Below are positions 1 through 13,500 of a stretch of DNA of 64,000 nt, one piece after another (position 1 is the stretch's first letter; each line of letters opens with the position of its first letter). The stretch is taken from assembly GCF_900963305.1 (NCBI RefSeq), contig NC_042524.1, positions 11,196,693-11,260,692 on the forward strand, in the 5' to 3' direction. A program made the position numbers and the translations under genes. The notes under the pieces were generated by a model, which had not been told where the DNA came from, did no database searches, and saw nothing but the letters and a program-made list of their open reading frames with translations. The DNA comes from Echeneis naucrates. Its lineage: Eukaryota > Chordata > Actinopteri > Carangiformes > Echeneidae.

Positions 1-1
1 C

Positions 2-3000
2 ACCACGTTCCCCGCAGGAAACCGGGAGAACACCGTAAACCTCACCGTCTATGGTAAGAGAGAGGCATGAGGATCTGAGGTTAGATGCATACAGCTCAGT
101 GCTGACATGTGAAGGCGGCTCTAAAATGTTTGATTTGTGTATATCTGTATGCACAGTCCATATTTCAGCAGGGCTCAGTGTTGTGTGTCATTACCTCCAC
201 ACCTCGGTGCATTCACTGTCTTCCTCTTATCTGTCCAAAGAAAATTGACAAAATAACTTCTTCTTCTAAAAAAAAAAAAACATAGAAAAAAGCAGAAGAC
301 ACAAATGATGACAGAAAAAGGCAGCTGTGATAGAATACAGTTGTTATGAAGGAGATGTAATCTGTGGGCTCAGTGGGTCAGGTAGCATTATGCTACCTGT
401 GTGTCGACCAAAGCCTGCCATCTCCTGGCTCCAGCTTCACTTTGGCTGCATTTAGCAGTGTGTTACCTACTCAGTTTTTCGTTTTTGTTATTTGTGACAA
501 ATTACAGTTTTAAAGTTCAGAATGGAACGTGATCACACTGAACATCCTGTACAGAGATAGATAAAATGTATAGATGTATGCCATATATAGAAATATCTAA
601 CAATAAGTAGGTGCAATTTTATGATTTCTTTACTTGTAAAAGTAAAATTTTGATTTTGTTATTTCAGCAGTATAGACTCAAAGCTACACCTTTGGCCTGT
701 CAGCACCTTCTGTGGGCTGCCATGCTATATAAAACTATGACTATACATATTATTCTGCTTTAAAAACATTCTCATGCCAAATCAAGTCAATGCTTTTGTT
801 TATTTCAATTCCCACAGTCCGCCCAACAACTCAGATGAGTCTGTCCACGCCAACACTAGTAGCTCGCTCATCCAATCTGAAAACACCGGTGGCAACCTGT
901 GTCTCAGCCAATGGAAAACCACCTGGCACCATCAGGTGTGTGTGTTTATGTGTGATTTTGTGAAATATGAGGAGTGTTTATGAACTCACGAACTCACTTT
1001 CTCTTAGTTCACTTTACATTGTAACATTGTTGTTCTCATCCCATTAAACCAGAAAAGATAACCTGAACCATGACTTCCCCTTTCTGATGCTTTGATGTCC
1101 AAAAAAAAAAAAAACAACCAAAAACTTTAACCTTTAACCTTCTGTGCCTTCTGTGAGCAGGTGGGAGACGAAAGTGCCGGGAGAGGTGACCACTCGAGAG
1201 TACAGAAACTCTGATGGGACATTTACCATTCAGAGTGACTACATTTTGGTGCCCAGCAGAGAGACACATAAGGAGACGCTCACCTGTGTCACAAGCTACA
1301 ACGAGGAGGTTTTCACAGACAGCGTGACCCTCGATATTCAGTGTAAGTCTCTTTCATTTGTAACAATGATCACACAAATGGCAAGCTTAAGATAAAGGGC
1401 TGAATTTTACAGCCTTACATTTTTGTTACCGGTGTGTGTCTGTGTGTACCAGATGAGCCAGATGTTTCGGTGGACGGATTTGATGGGAACTGGTATCTGA
1501 ACCGAGAAAACGTCCAGCTGAGCTGCCAAGCTGATGCCAACCCAGCCGTCTCTCTGTACCAGTGGAGGCTGTGAGTACAACTGTGTTTCACCCAAATTCA
1601 CTAAGCCTTTTTTTGAGAACACACACACAGAGACACAATGTCTGATCTTTACTTGATCAGAGTGCCGCCTGAGGGGCTCTGCTGTCTCCTTATGCTGAAT
1701 AGTGTAGTGAATGTTGATGTTACTGAAACATCATCATAGATTTGCTCTCCTGCAGTCAAAGCATTAGAATAATCACTTTCCTCAAAAATACTGTTTACAT
1801 AAAATCATTATGCTTAATTGATACAATTTATCCTTCATGAATAAAATTGTTCATCCCATCAGTTAGTGAAACAGCTGAATATCCATTTTCTACTTTCACA
1901 AATTGTGAATCAAATCCCCACCATAACTAAACCTCACACAGTCTTAAACTGACAAAGTGATTGACAGAAAATGGATCACCTATAACGTATAACACAAAAA
2001 CTAGTTTTTCTTCCTTAGTCATGCGGGCGGACCTGTTTTCCCCTCATTAAACAACACAGCTTTTGTCTTTCTTTTTTAGAAGTATCTTTTTGTTGTTTGC
2101 TTTTATTGAATTATATGTTCAAATGAAGGGCTTATTGTTTTGTAATAAAATTCTGTCCGTAAATCGCCTGCTTGTCTCTGTGTGCATTCTGCAGGGTTAA
2201 TGGATCCATGCCTAGCAATGCTGAAATCCGGGACAACATCCTTAGATTTAAAGGACCAGTCACATATGACCTGCAAGGTACCTATGTGTGTGATGCCACC
2301 AACAGCATAGGGACCCGATCAGGATCTGCGGAGGTCAGCATCATCGGTACGTTTAACTGAGATCTGGGATCATATGAGTTAACGTTATGAGGAAATTGAA
2401 TAATGAACAAAAATTCCTGCTAATATTATTGCTATTAATCCGACAACCACTTTGCACTGCACTTTTCAATTCACATTTTTATGAATGTGTACTTACTGTA
2501 AACAGTGCATGTGCTTCTTTCCATTTGTGTCTGTGTTTGGGTGTTTTCGCTGCAGAAAAACCATTACCACAGATTGCAACAGGTGATGTCATCAGTGTAA
2601 TTGCCTTATTACTGGCTGCTGGAGTGCTCATGGGCATTACTATCACAGTTCTGGTGCTTAAAATAAGAAGCAGAAAAGACAACTCTGCGTAAGTAAATGG
2701 TCCATTATCCCTCCTGCACTTTGTTGCTTGCGTCCAGCAATTTCATCGTTATCTTTTGTTCTTGTTTACTCCTTGAGCAGAAATAATTCCCCGTCCAGAA
2801 AACTATCCCAGCCTATACGGAAAAGACCAGCGGATGATATCCAGGTAAACTGTGTTAGTTTTTGGATTACTTTCTGACATTCTTACATGAAGAAGTATGG
2901 TAGGGATTGCTTAATGGGTCAATATTTCCTTTTGATTTCTGAAAATGAACCATAATGATTGAATAGTCATACACTTTAAAATAGAATAAATATTGTAATG

Positions 3001-4759
3001 TTAAAATGGGCTGACAGAGAATAGTACAGGAATTGTTTGCTGGTGTAAAATAAATGCTAAAATTGCTTCTACAGAAAACAATTTTTTAAAATTTAAGTTA
3101 TATCTTTTGCCGCAATGCGTAAGTGCTACTTGGACACTGACGATATACCATTCTCAGCACAGCGGAGCTCAGTTCAGTGAGTGCACATTGTAAAAAATGA
3201 ATAATAAAAAGCATGATTTTATGATCATCACTGGATTATCCAGTAAATTGCTGCTGAATGTAGAATTATTAATCACATTGCGTAATGTCTACTGGATAAA
3301 TCATCACACACTATGGATTTCTTCTCTTTGGGGTTTTTCTCTTAGATATTCTCTTTATTCCTTCTTTGTGAATAGTTCCAAAAAGACACACTTAGTGGAA
3401 AACTTTTCATGGTATCTTTGGCCTTTACATGAGTTCTGCCTGCAGGGTTGACTTGTTGGGCTCTTGCACGATTCTGGCTGATGGCTGATCTACCCTAATC
3501 AGTCTAAATAAATGAAAACACATATGTGGATGCAACATGGTTTTGTAGGGCCATTAATATCACCCAAAGATATAGACAGGATTATATTTGCACATTAACA
3601 CAACTTTACCAGGATAAAATGCACATTTATTACACCATTTGCTTTAGATGGCTACTTTTACAGTGTTCATTATATGAAACCTAAGGTTTGTACTAAGTTA
3701 TTTACAGAGATGTATGCTTGGAATGGTTTGTCATCACATGACATGACTTTTAGCAGCCTGCAAAATGTTTGTCCAAAATCACTGTTTCTGTGGAATCTCT
3801 ATAATCAGAGAATTTGACCACCATCATGTGAAATCAAAACAAAAGCTTCATCAGCCACGCTGCAGGCTTTTCAGACAGCAAAGCATTACAAAGCCCAGCG
3901 AAAGTGGCTGCTTTGTACTCAACAGCAAGCATAACGGAGTCAAGTTACACAAACGCCAACAAACTACAACGAAGCCAAAACCATGAGTCCATGTGCCGTG
4001 AAGTGTTCCAGGGCAACACAGAGTTTCTGCTACACCCAAGGGAGCCAGTACACACAGTGAAGAGTGGGTTTAAACTTTCCAGCCAGCATCCCTGAGGTCC
4101 AGTCTGCCTGCACTCCAGGCTCATCTGTCTTTGTCTGAGGTCTCTGTGGATGAAATTCTGGATAGTCACTGCTGCACTGTGACAGCTTGGATGTCAGCAT
4201 TGCCTTTTGTTTATAAACACAAAGTGAGCCAACATGAGGGACTTACACATGCATGCGCACACACACACACACACGCTTCATTCTCTGTGCGAGATGCCAT
4301 GTCTCCATCTTATCGTTACATAGAAAATAGCTTGCTGCTTTATTATAGTTTACAGAACTCATAATTTAGTTGGGTGTAGCACAGCTTTTGAATAACACAA
4401 CCCAGAGTGTTTGTGTTTTTTCTAAATTTCTTATCTGTCCACAGCATTCAGGGCGGTTTTATGAAGAGCTTCCAAACACAGCGGATTATGTGAGCTACAG
4501 ACTGGCCTGTAACAAGGAGGACTACCCGGAGCCCTACTCCCCTCCCATCAACCCTCCTCTGTCTTTTCTGCCACACCATCCATACCAGTCCTCGCAACCA
4601 ACCCCAGCAACCAGCAGCAGCAGCACCACCATATCAAAAAACACCTTCTCTCCCCCTTCACACACCATGGCCATATTCAAATACCCCTCAGTACCCGGCC
4701 TGTCTTCTCCTCCCCCAGGAGTGGCAGCGTACACTTTTCCCAAAGAGCAGTACGTGTGA
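2..4759 (+). CDS. nectin1: Nectin-1-like cell adhesion receptor (3' part, 5' end outside window)
   Basis: Coding exons are 2-53 (continues from outside), 818-935, 1161-1342, 1453-1570, 2195-2346, 2556-2688, 2781-2844 and 4445-4759. Together they encode the last 377 residues in one frame. The first piece ends the Ig V domain (TFPAGNRENTVNLTV, as in human nectin-1 TFPTGNRES). It is followed by two C-type Ig domains with ATCVSANGKPPGTIRWET and YEPDVSVDGFDGNWYL, both close to nectin-1/3. A transmembrane helix follows (VISVIALLLAAGVLMGITIT, exon 2556-2688), then a basic stop-transfer and a proline- and serine-rich tail. The protein ends in EQYV, which fits the nectin E/A-x-Y-V ligand for the afadin PDZ domain. 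Nectins are trans-dimerising adhesion molecules of adherens junctions. The Ig sequence and the neighbourhood favour nectin-1, but the cytoplasmic tail is unlike human nectin-1 alpha, so the exact paralogue is inferred. Confidence 0.85.
4257..4275. repeat. (CA)n microsatellite
   Basis: A short run of alternating C and A in the last intron of the nectin-like gene, about 170 bases before its terminal exon. Confidence 0.8.
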
Positions 4760-5515
4760 ACGAACATCTGGGCACAAACTCAAACCTCTCCAGTGAGCTC
4801 AACCTGAGTCAAGCCCAAACCTTTCCCATGGGAAGGTTGGAAAGATACATTGAACTCTGGACTATCAGGATGTGTCTGTTCCAGAGGCCAAAGAACAATG
4901 AATCTTTTGGTGTTGGACATGGGAGTAAGTCCAATTTTGAAACATTTCCTGTCGCTGATCTTATCTTTTTTTCTGGTATCTACTCTTTCAAAAGGGAAGC
5001 TCGTTGAACCACATTTCTAATGTTTGCCACTAAGTTCAAGTTTTAGATTAGAGGAAAGTTCAGATAAGGAGAAGGATTTGACTTTAATTGACATAGATAA
5101 ATATTGCATGGATGTATTGTATACTACAAACAAAATGGATGAGATTATGTTGTGATGTGGTTGGTCCTTTAATTTATCTTATATGGTATCATTTTGTTTA
5201 TATAAAAAGAAAAAGAACCAAAAATATTATACTTTCCTACTCTATCTCTTTACCCTGTGTTGTACACACCAACATCCCTTTCTTGAGGAGCAGCGGGCCT
5301 CACATTTGGGTTTTATTGTCTTTCCTGATGTAATTCTTTCATGTGCTTGTATTTTGTATTATTTATGTTTTTCTTTGCAAAGAAAAAAGCATTTTTATTC
5401 TCTGAACACATTTTGTCGATTTATGAAAGGTTTGGGTTTTTTTTTTTGTGGTATCTGTGGATTTTAGTATTCATTGACACTGGTTGTTGGATGAACCTTA
5501 CATTTTTAGCATCTT

Positions 5516-5521
5516 AATAAA
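5516..5521 (+). other. Poly(A) signal of the nectin-like gene
   Basis: A canonical AATAAA lies about 760 bases after the nectin-like stop codon at 4759. It gives a 3' UTR of roughly 0.8 kb. Confidence 0.6.
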
Positions 5522-5629
5522 AATGATCATGTAACTTTTATCAGTGGTTTATATGAGCCTGAAAACTGCAAGTTCCTCTTCTCTTTCTTTATCCGAATAG
5601 AGTCAAACTTCCAGGGCCAGGATTAAGCT

Positions 5630-5880
5630 CCATCCATCCCTGACTGTCAGGGTTGCTGGAGTGAATCCCAGCTGATGTGTCTGTGAAGGTTCTCATTTAT
5701 GCAGCTCATAGTTATCCAAAGAGAAGTGACACTGGGGACCCCGTGTACAGGTCATCAGTCTATCACAGGGCCCTCATATAGAGACATAAAACCATTCACA
5801 TTTGTATTCAGGCCCCAAGAATTTTAGAGTAATCAGTTAGCCTAAACATGTATGTCTTTGAACTGTGTCACCATGCTGCC
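5630..5880 (-). repeat. Decayed copy of a common teleost interspersed repeat
   Basis: It shares the order of segments with the better copies at 28345-28592 and 56531-56815: 'aatcccagctga', 'caggtcatcagtctatcacaggg', 'accattcacatt', then 'atgtatgtctttgaactgtg'. It is heavily mutated, hence old. Orientation is set relative to the copy at 56531, whose internal promoter-like boxes lie on the + strand. Confidence 0.6.
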
Positions 5881-6974
5881 CCAGGAATAAGACGTTCATT
5901 CCAAATGATGCATCAGCAATTAACACTCCATGTTTTTCAACCAGCTTCAGCAGCAGCTCAGCTTTCCCTCTTTCATATTATTTTCTTAGCAGTCTCATGT
6001 GTCCACACCACAGCAGGCCTTGAGGAGGTCTCTACTGAACCTGTAATTCTTGTTTGTTGTTGTACTTGCCACAGGAATCTTGAACAAACAGCAGAGAGAT
6101 GCATGTTTGATAATGAGGCCAGCTAAAATCCTGACACCTGGTGTCATTTTACTTGAGACTGAGTGACTGAAGCACAGTGCTCTATTCACATTGACCTGCT
6201 TTCCAGGGAGTCATGCATGATTTACAATGTGCAAGTGCCATAAAGGTCACTGGCAAAACAAAAAGACACTTAAAATATATATGGAAAATAGAGTATATTG
6301 TATTATCATAAATATTGTTTCTACACAAAGCATCAGAATAATTCCAGTGTGACAGACCACTAGAAAGACATATTTTTGACCACATCTTCATATTTGACGA
6401 TGTCAGTAGAATTTTCTTTGTGCTATTTTTATGTGAATATGGACTGACTGTGGCCCTCGGCTCTTATCTCTACCAAGTTAAGAAAACTGATCTCGGTCCT
6501 GCATTCATTAATGATAAACTTCTCACATGACATACTCTCGAGTCCACTCCTCCTCCCTTATTCCTCACCATAACCACACAAACAAACTCATCTCTTGCAT
6601 GAAGATATTTTAAAACACTGTGCAACCACAGTGTAAGTGCAGAATCAGCATCTCATTAACCGGACACTGTGCGGCTTTCCACCTTTAAATAGTGGACTGA
6701 GTGTCGAGGTTGCAGCATGTTGTGAGCAAACACAGAGCATTGCTGTGAGATTCCAGATTTCTAAATCTATTTTAATCCTAATCCCATCAGTAGAGTTTAC
6801 TCCGCTGTCTGGTCCCCACATGACCTCTGAAATTAAAATCTAGAGCCTTTAATTTTGCAACTCACCCAATATGAGTTGAAAACAAGGGAAATTTAGTCTA
6901 ATCCTACTATAGCCAAATAGAAGAATGTCTCTGCTGAGCTCATCACCTCCCAATTCAGTTTGAAAAGTTTATGG

Positions 6975-7021
6975 TATCCCCATGACCCGACCCCGGATAA
7001 GCGGATGAAGCTGGATGGATA
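6975..7021 (+). repeat. Tail fragment of the same interspersed repeat family
   Basis: The words 'gaccccggataagcgg' and 'agctggatggat' match the typical 3' end of this teleost repeat. Only this end is present. Confidence 0.5.
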
Positions 7022-7565
7022 AAAGTATATGGTTTTGTGTGACATGTAAGATTTCTTTTTGTGTGTACGATTGTGGTGAAACAATCCAAAAACACCAAAA
7101 TCTCAGCAGATTCTACAAGATGCTTATTTTGAAGAGAAATAACGTTGGTCTTTTGTGGGGGATTCTTCTCGTTAAGGAATATTCCCCTAATAGTTAATGA
7201 GCATGTGTGTAAAGCTCACCTGTCCACTCATACATCCATCTTGTAAAATAGATGAGTTCAGTATCATCGTGTTATTCTAATCCTGCAGGAGAAGGAAAGA
7301 GGGAAAGAGAGAAAGAAAAAACTAATGAATAATTGAGTCCAAATCAGTTTAGTGAGCCCCGTTCTTTCCTGCTGTCAGTCTAATGAAGGCGGTCTCTGCA
7401 ACTGGATTCTCTAAAATAACGTCTCTGGAGCAGGGAAAGACATGACTTCAGGTATCGGAGAGAAAACTGTTTTTGTGGTCCAGTAAATTTTTGCCTTTCC
7501 ATTTTTCTATGGGTTATCATCTTTTGGAGTAAAGAGGTTGTTGGACTCAGGATCATCATGATATC

Positions 7566-10500
7566 ATGGTGGCCCAACTGCTAGGGCTGGCCTTTCTGTT
7601 TCTACCCATCAGCCCGGTCCCCTTTATAGCTCATGGTAAGTCCTCCGATGTCTTGGGATTCATGTAAACTTTCTGCAAGAAAATGCTTTGAATTGATGAT
7701 TTCAATGACTGACGATCAAGACAACTTAAGAGGATTACCAGTCGGAGTGAGCAAAATGATTTATGAATTCTCTTTGTAGAAATTAAAATTTTGAATTATA
7801 GCTTCACTAATACCTGGATAGCAATATTTGAAGATTAATAGCAATTTATTGATATTCTTTTTTTTGTGTGCATATATCCAAATAAACCAAAAATTATAAA
7901 GTTCATGGATTGTCCACACAATATTTTTCTGATTAGGACATTTTACAGCTACAAAAATTTCAAGTATTAGTTATCTTCTGAGGAGCAACACAGCTTCTGA
8001 ACTTTCAGTATCTCTGCACTGAGCTAAAATGGGGGGATATATGAACAAGGCCTTTTTATCTGCCCGTCTGTTATTCTGAAATCAGAATTAAGAGATAAAA
8101 TCAAAAGGTTTCACATGAGACAATATACATTGCATCAGAAACAGAAACAGTTCAAAGATAAATTGATAAATGTGAGCTTACATTGCATTTTTTCCTCCGG
8201 ATATTTATGGATTGCTACATATTTGTTTAATATTGTTCATGACTTATTGAAAAAAATGCCACCAAAGATTTACCTTTGGGTATGTGAGAGAGTTACAGTA
8301 AAGAAGAATAGCTGAGGAGGTAAATGAGGGTTGATGAAGTGAATGTATCTGGAAAAATGTTTGTACTAATCCAGCCATGTGTTTTGAAACCCTGTATAAA
8401 TTATCCATCTGAAAATTAAAGTGAAATGAATCTTGTAATTTTAGACGAGCAGAGCAAATGACACCCCTCATCTCCTTTTCCTTCACACACACACACACAC
8501 ACACACTTCGATGCATGTCTGTTTGTATCCTCTCCCTCCTGCAGCGGTGCAGATCAATCACAGTGGGGAGGTGGTGTACCAGGGCACCAGTGTGTACGGG
8601 GTGGTGGACAAAGCAGTGATCCTGGAGTGTGGCACAGCATTGCCTGACATGTACATCTGGAGCTTCACCAAGCCAGGCACCGACGCCATCAAGGCTGTGG
8701 TGTATGATTTAGGGAAAGGACCGAGGATCCAGAAGCTGGCTGAGACGTTGGGAGAGCTGACAGTCATCTCAAACAGTGCATCTGTGAACATAGAGAAACT
8801 GCCCCTGGCTGCACAGGGCCTATTTACCTGCCAGGCCTTCTATGATATTGAACAGGAGCCCATAGTCTACTTCTACTATGTGAACCTCACTGTCCGGGGT
8901 AAGACTTCACTTTTCGGGTGGGGGAGGAAGGGGGGGTTGCTTGTGTAGTTCACTTACACCTTAAGATAAGATATTGGATATTTTTGGCCAACTTCCAGAT
9001 TCAAAAATCTGACAACAATATGGTGACTGACATTCCTGATGAGAATTCTTCAAGTTGCCAACAAAACAGGATATTTTACAGCTTAATAATAAACGTAGGT
9101 GGACAAAACAAATATATCTTTGTGGAACCTGAACTGCACTATCATTTGGCTTACATAAAACAATGAGTATGACAGTGCTGGATCGAGAAACATTTGAAAT
9201 GCACAACCATTGATGGCATTGGTCAATCCAGAGCTACAGTGTCAACAATGTCCAGAAACACAAAGCTGCATATTATGTGAGAGAATGTCCACAAAGGAGC
9301 AGGAGCATTTAGTAGTCTAGGCTGCATATGAGCCAAATCCCTGAACCCTCTACACACACCTCCATGTTGTGTGACTTTGTCTTAAATACAGTTCCAGTCA
9401 GTAAGCCTTATCTGCTGATGAGTGACGTATCTCCAGTGGAAGGATCTACAATGTGGATGCGCTGCCATCTGGAGAATGGGACTGGACCGATCCAATATGT
9501 GTGGCAGCATGAAACCCGCGGGGGCAACGTCTCAGTCTTTGCACAGGGCAACACCAGCATGATCAACGTGACCAACGTGAACCGCAACCACACCGGCTGG
9601 TACCGCTGTGTGGCCAGCAACGCTGTCAACAGTGAGAGCTCCAGCCGCCTATGGCTGGACACCATCTGTGAGTATTTCTGGATGTTTGGGGGTAAGGCTT
9701 GGGTTCTTCCAACAAAATTAACACAATCTGTTTTATTCTTCCTTTTATTTTATGAACATTAATTTTTTCTCCTTTGTCTTGAATTTGAAAATCCTGCTTG
9801 AATCCGATGTATTTATACCATAACAACAGTGGTTAGACTTTGAGGCACAGTGAGAAGACAAACATATTTTTAAAATTCACACACATCACCTGAATGAATA
9901 ATTGGAAAAGTACTGGTGATCGCAGTTGGACATTAAGCAGCTAAAGAGTCAATATTTCCCTTAAGAGTAGGTGGAGACCAAAAGCATAGGGAACATTGAA
10001 ATTTAATTCACAAACTCCAAATGATGGATTGTTGTACTTAGTTCTTAACAGAATGACATGCGGTTGGTTGCCAGTGTTAGGAACATGTCTGTGTTGTAAC
10101 TTAAGTGTCCTCATATGTGTCCTTGTCCTCAGTTGGTCCGGACATTCCCCAGATAGACGTCACACCGTACAGCATGACAGAGCGGGGATACTCAGCCCTG
10201 GAGAGGGAGACTGTTTCTTTACTCTGTCAGGCTCAGTCCAACCCGGCCAGTCAGTACGTCTGGTTCTACAACAACTCCCAAGTCTACACCGGACCACAGT
10301 TCACCATCACCAAGATCCTGCGCATGCACACTGGTGACTACGCGTGCTTGGCACAGAATACCTACCTCAACACGCGCTCCAAAAAAACCATCAGCCTGAC
10401 TGTCTACTGTGAGTGTGACCTTTGACTTCTGATCTCCACTGCTGTCATCAGTCTTACTTCTCTGCTTGCCTCTTTTTCTTCAGCTGTGTTCCTCTGTCTT

Positions 10501-13500
10501 GGTACTGCAAATAGCAATGAGATGTGAATAAATTAAATCGGTTTTGATTGATTTTGATTCCAGAGCATCTCCTCTTTCTCCTTCCTGTTAAACATTCTCC
10601 CTCTGTTGGAAATGCATCGCTTCTCATGTTTCATGCTCGACATTCTCACTAACACTTCAAAACACACTCATAAGTTTACAAATTCACTCATACACCCACA
10701 CACCAACAACACATGGCAGCGTGTGGAAGTGCTGCAGCCCTATTGTCCTGTTGGGGCCGTCTGGGAAGGTGATGGGACTCTGTGGCAGGTACCCCGCTGT
10801 GATGTTACAGCCATGGCAAGTGCTGGTTGGCTAGGAAGCTGGCACTTGCCATTTCTCGCTCTTGTTTGTTTTGTGTTTCTGCTCTTCTGCCAGTCACTCT
10901 GATCAAGTATCTCATTTAAAACATCACATCATAGGTGATGTGCCTTTTTATATGCATATTCTGGATTTAAAAAAAAAAAAAAAAAAAAGGCCTTGTTTCC
11001 AGCCCAGTATGAGAAAAGCTTGCAAATAAAAGATATCTAATGAAAATTATATTTTGTTTTTGTAATTTAGCTACAATGATATCTTTATCATAATCTTAAA
11101 TAAAAGCCCCACAGGAAGCTTCCTGGGCTCTGATGACCTCAAGTTACCCCAACTTTGCATGTCACTTCCACGTTAAGCTGCATGTTATTCCCACAGACCC
11201 ACCTGATGGCTCCCCCTCATGTTCTGTGCAACCAGCACTGAATCACACTTCCCTGAGGCTGCTCTGCTCTTGGCCTGGTGGATTCCCCTCCGCCTCCCTC
11301 CAATGGACTGGAGACCTGAAACAAGTGAGACAAGAGGAGGGCGACACAGAGCAGCAATCTCCTCCTCAACGCAACACTGCCATCTTCCTGCCATCTGGAA
11401 GCCTGACTTCTAACAACAGCTTGTTCACATGCATGGGCTCCCACCTTGCACTCAAAAAACCAATCGAGTGCAGCACACGTGCATGTGAGAATCACATTTA
11501 GGAATAGACATGATTGACTATGTAAGTTTTGCAGACCTCTCACACATTCCTCCAACCTCTTCTCCATCAGATGTTCCCCCTGCACAGCCAGTTTGTTTTG
11601 CCTATGTGACTACCAACCGGCAGTATCTGATGTTGTCCTGCTCCTGGGATGGAGGGGCCCCAAAAGCCATGGTGTGGTGGGAGGGTCCAGGGGGCAAGGG
11701 CAAAGGTGGTCAAGAAAGCTCCAACCTCTTGATCCTTCAATACGGCACTGCCCGTGGCGGGAAGCCCTACACCTGCCATGCTAAACACCCTCTTCTGGCC
11801 CAAACCAGCACTTGTAGGCTCACACTGGGTGAGTCCACACTGTCAAACAGTTAAAAAAAAAAAAAAAAAGGCAGATATGGTTCGTTCATTCATTATCATA
11901 ATTGCTTGTCACCTGTAGAGGCTCCTGTGTTGCTGACACAGCGCAGAGTTGTGTCTGTATATGAGGGCAGTGACGTCCAGCTCACTTGCAACCTGAGAGC
12001 CAACTATCTTCCTGTCAGTGAAATTACCTGGGTCAACAATCAAGGTGTGGACATTCGAGACACCTCCAAATACAGGCTGCTGCGAACATCTGCATGGGCC
12101 AATCTGACTGTGAGAAACACGGATGAGGCTCAAGACAGCGGCGAGTACAGGTGCACCACCTCCAACGCAGTAGGAGGAACTGAAATCAATGTCACTTTAG
12201 TGGTCAAGAGTAAGACTTTGTATTTATTTTATTTTTTAAGAATAATCCATTTCTACCTGAGTTTCTCAAGAGCACTTTCATAAAGCCATAAAGAGTAGCA
12301 GTATCAGGCTTCAGTGAACATCTGCATACTAAAAATGACTAAAAGGTTATCAATTTCACCGTGTTTAACATGCTAAAAAGCGAATTAGCACAGAAATTGG
12401 ACAGAAGTGCACATTTCCACTCGGCTGTGTTTTTTCTCAGGGCACCCCATGCCCCCCAATGTGACCCTGATCAAAGTGATGTACAACAGTCGACAGCGTA
12501 ACGAGGTGGAGCTGGAGTGGCAGGTACAGAACGAGGAACAAGGAGGGTGGACAGGTTTCATCCTGGAACACAGATTGGTGTCAGAGAAACCGGGAAGGAG
12601 AGGCAGAGGCAATGATTCAAAAGAGGACACAGAGGAAAGGATTGCTCCACCAGTCTGGTACCGTAACATAATCCAGGACCCAGAAGTCAGGATTCACACA
12701 GTAGGGAGACTGATACCAACCATAACTTACCAGTTCCGCATCACACCCATCAATCACCGCACCACTGGACACCCTTCTGCGGCAAAGACTCCAGGTATAG
12801 TATGTAAACAGAGTGTAAAACTGAATGAACTCATTCTGAATGTGACGTCTTCACAAGGTGTCTAATGTGTTAGATTATCATTAATTATTTGCTTAAATGC
12901 TCTTATCTTGCTATTAGTGACTTTGATGACCAACTAACATTTTTGCCTTTCTGTTTGTGTTATCCACTTAGGTGAAAGACTCACACCCAAGCAACTAGAA
13001 ACACATACAAAAATTACACAATTTCACAGCTCTCAGTCACTTCGCCCTTACCTCCTTCCTAACTTTTTCTTTAACTGGCCCTGTGTGCTTCTTCTTGTAA
13101 AGTCTGTTAATCAAACCATGTCTAGTAAGATCTGATCAGACCAGACCGGCTCTTTAGCGTGCAGTACGGTCTGGTAGTCCCCCCATTGTAAGTCAGATGT
13201 CACGGTAGAACAGCCAAGTGGTTTTTCAACCCTTGTGTTGTCAACATATCTGTAAACAGTGTCTACTGTGAAGAGACACAATGTAAATTTTGTTGAACCA
13301 TTAGTTAAACAAATCAGTGAAAAAGCTGACATTAACCACCATAAGCCCGTGATCTCACCAGACCAGGAGGCAGTGCCTGTGAGGGAGTTTTCTCTTGTCC
13401 GCCTGACGACTCCTCTTTTATACCGATGAAGCTCAAGCTTCAATGAACCTCCTCAGCATAATAAAAGAAAGGATGAAAAGACGAGATGAAAGAAGTTACC

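Larger units (their letters stand above)
5540..7565. other. Intergenic interval, nectin-like to VSIG10L2-like
   Basis: I recognise no gene here. It contains a decayed copy of the window's interspersed repeat (about 5630-5880) and a small fragment of its tail (about 6975-7021). The promoter of the VSIG10L2-like gene should lie at the right end, but I see no clear TATA box. Confidence 0.6.

Noticed and set aside
10813-10852. Hairpin considered as a microRNA precursor
   Set aside because: Only 11 paired bases per arm and no extension outward; the stem is too short.
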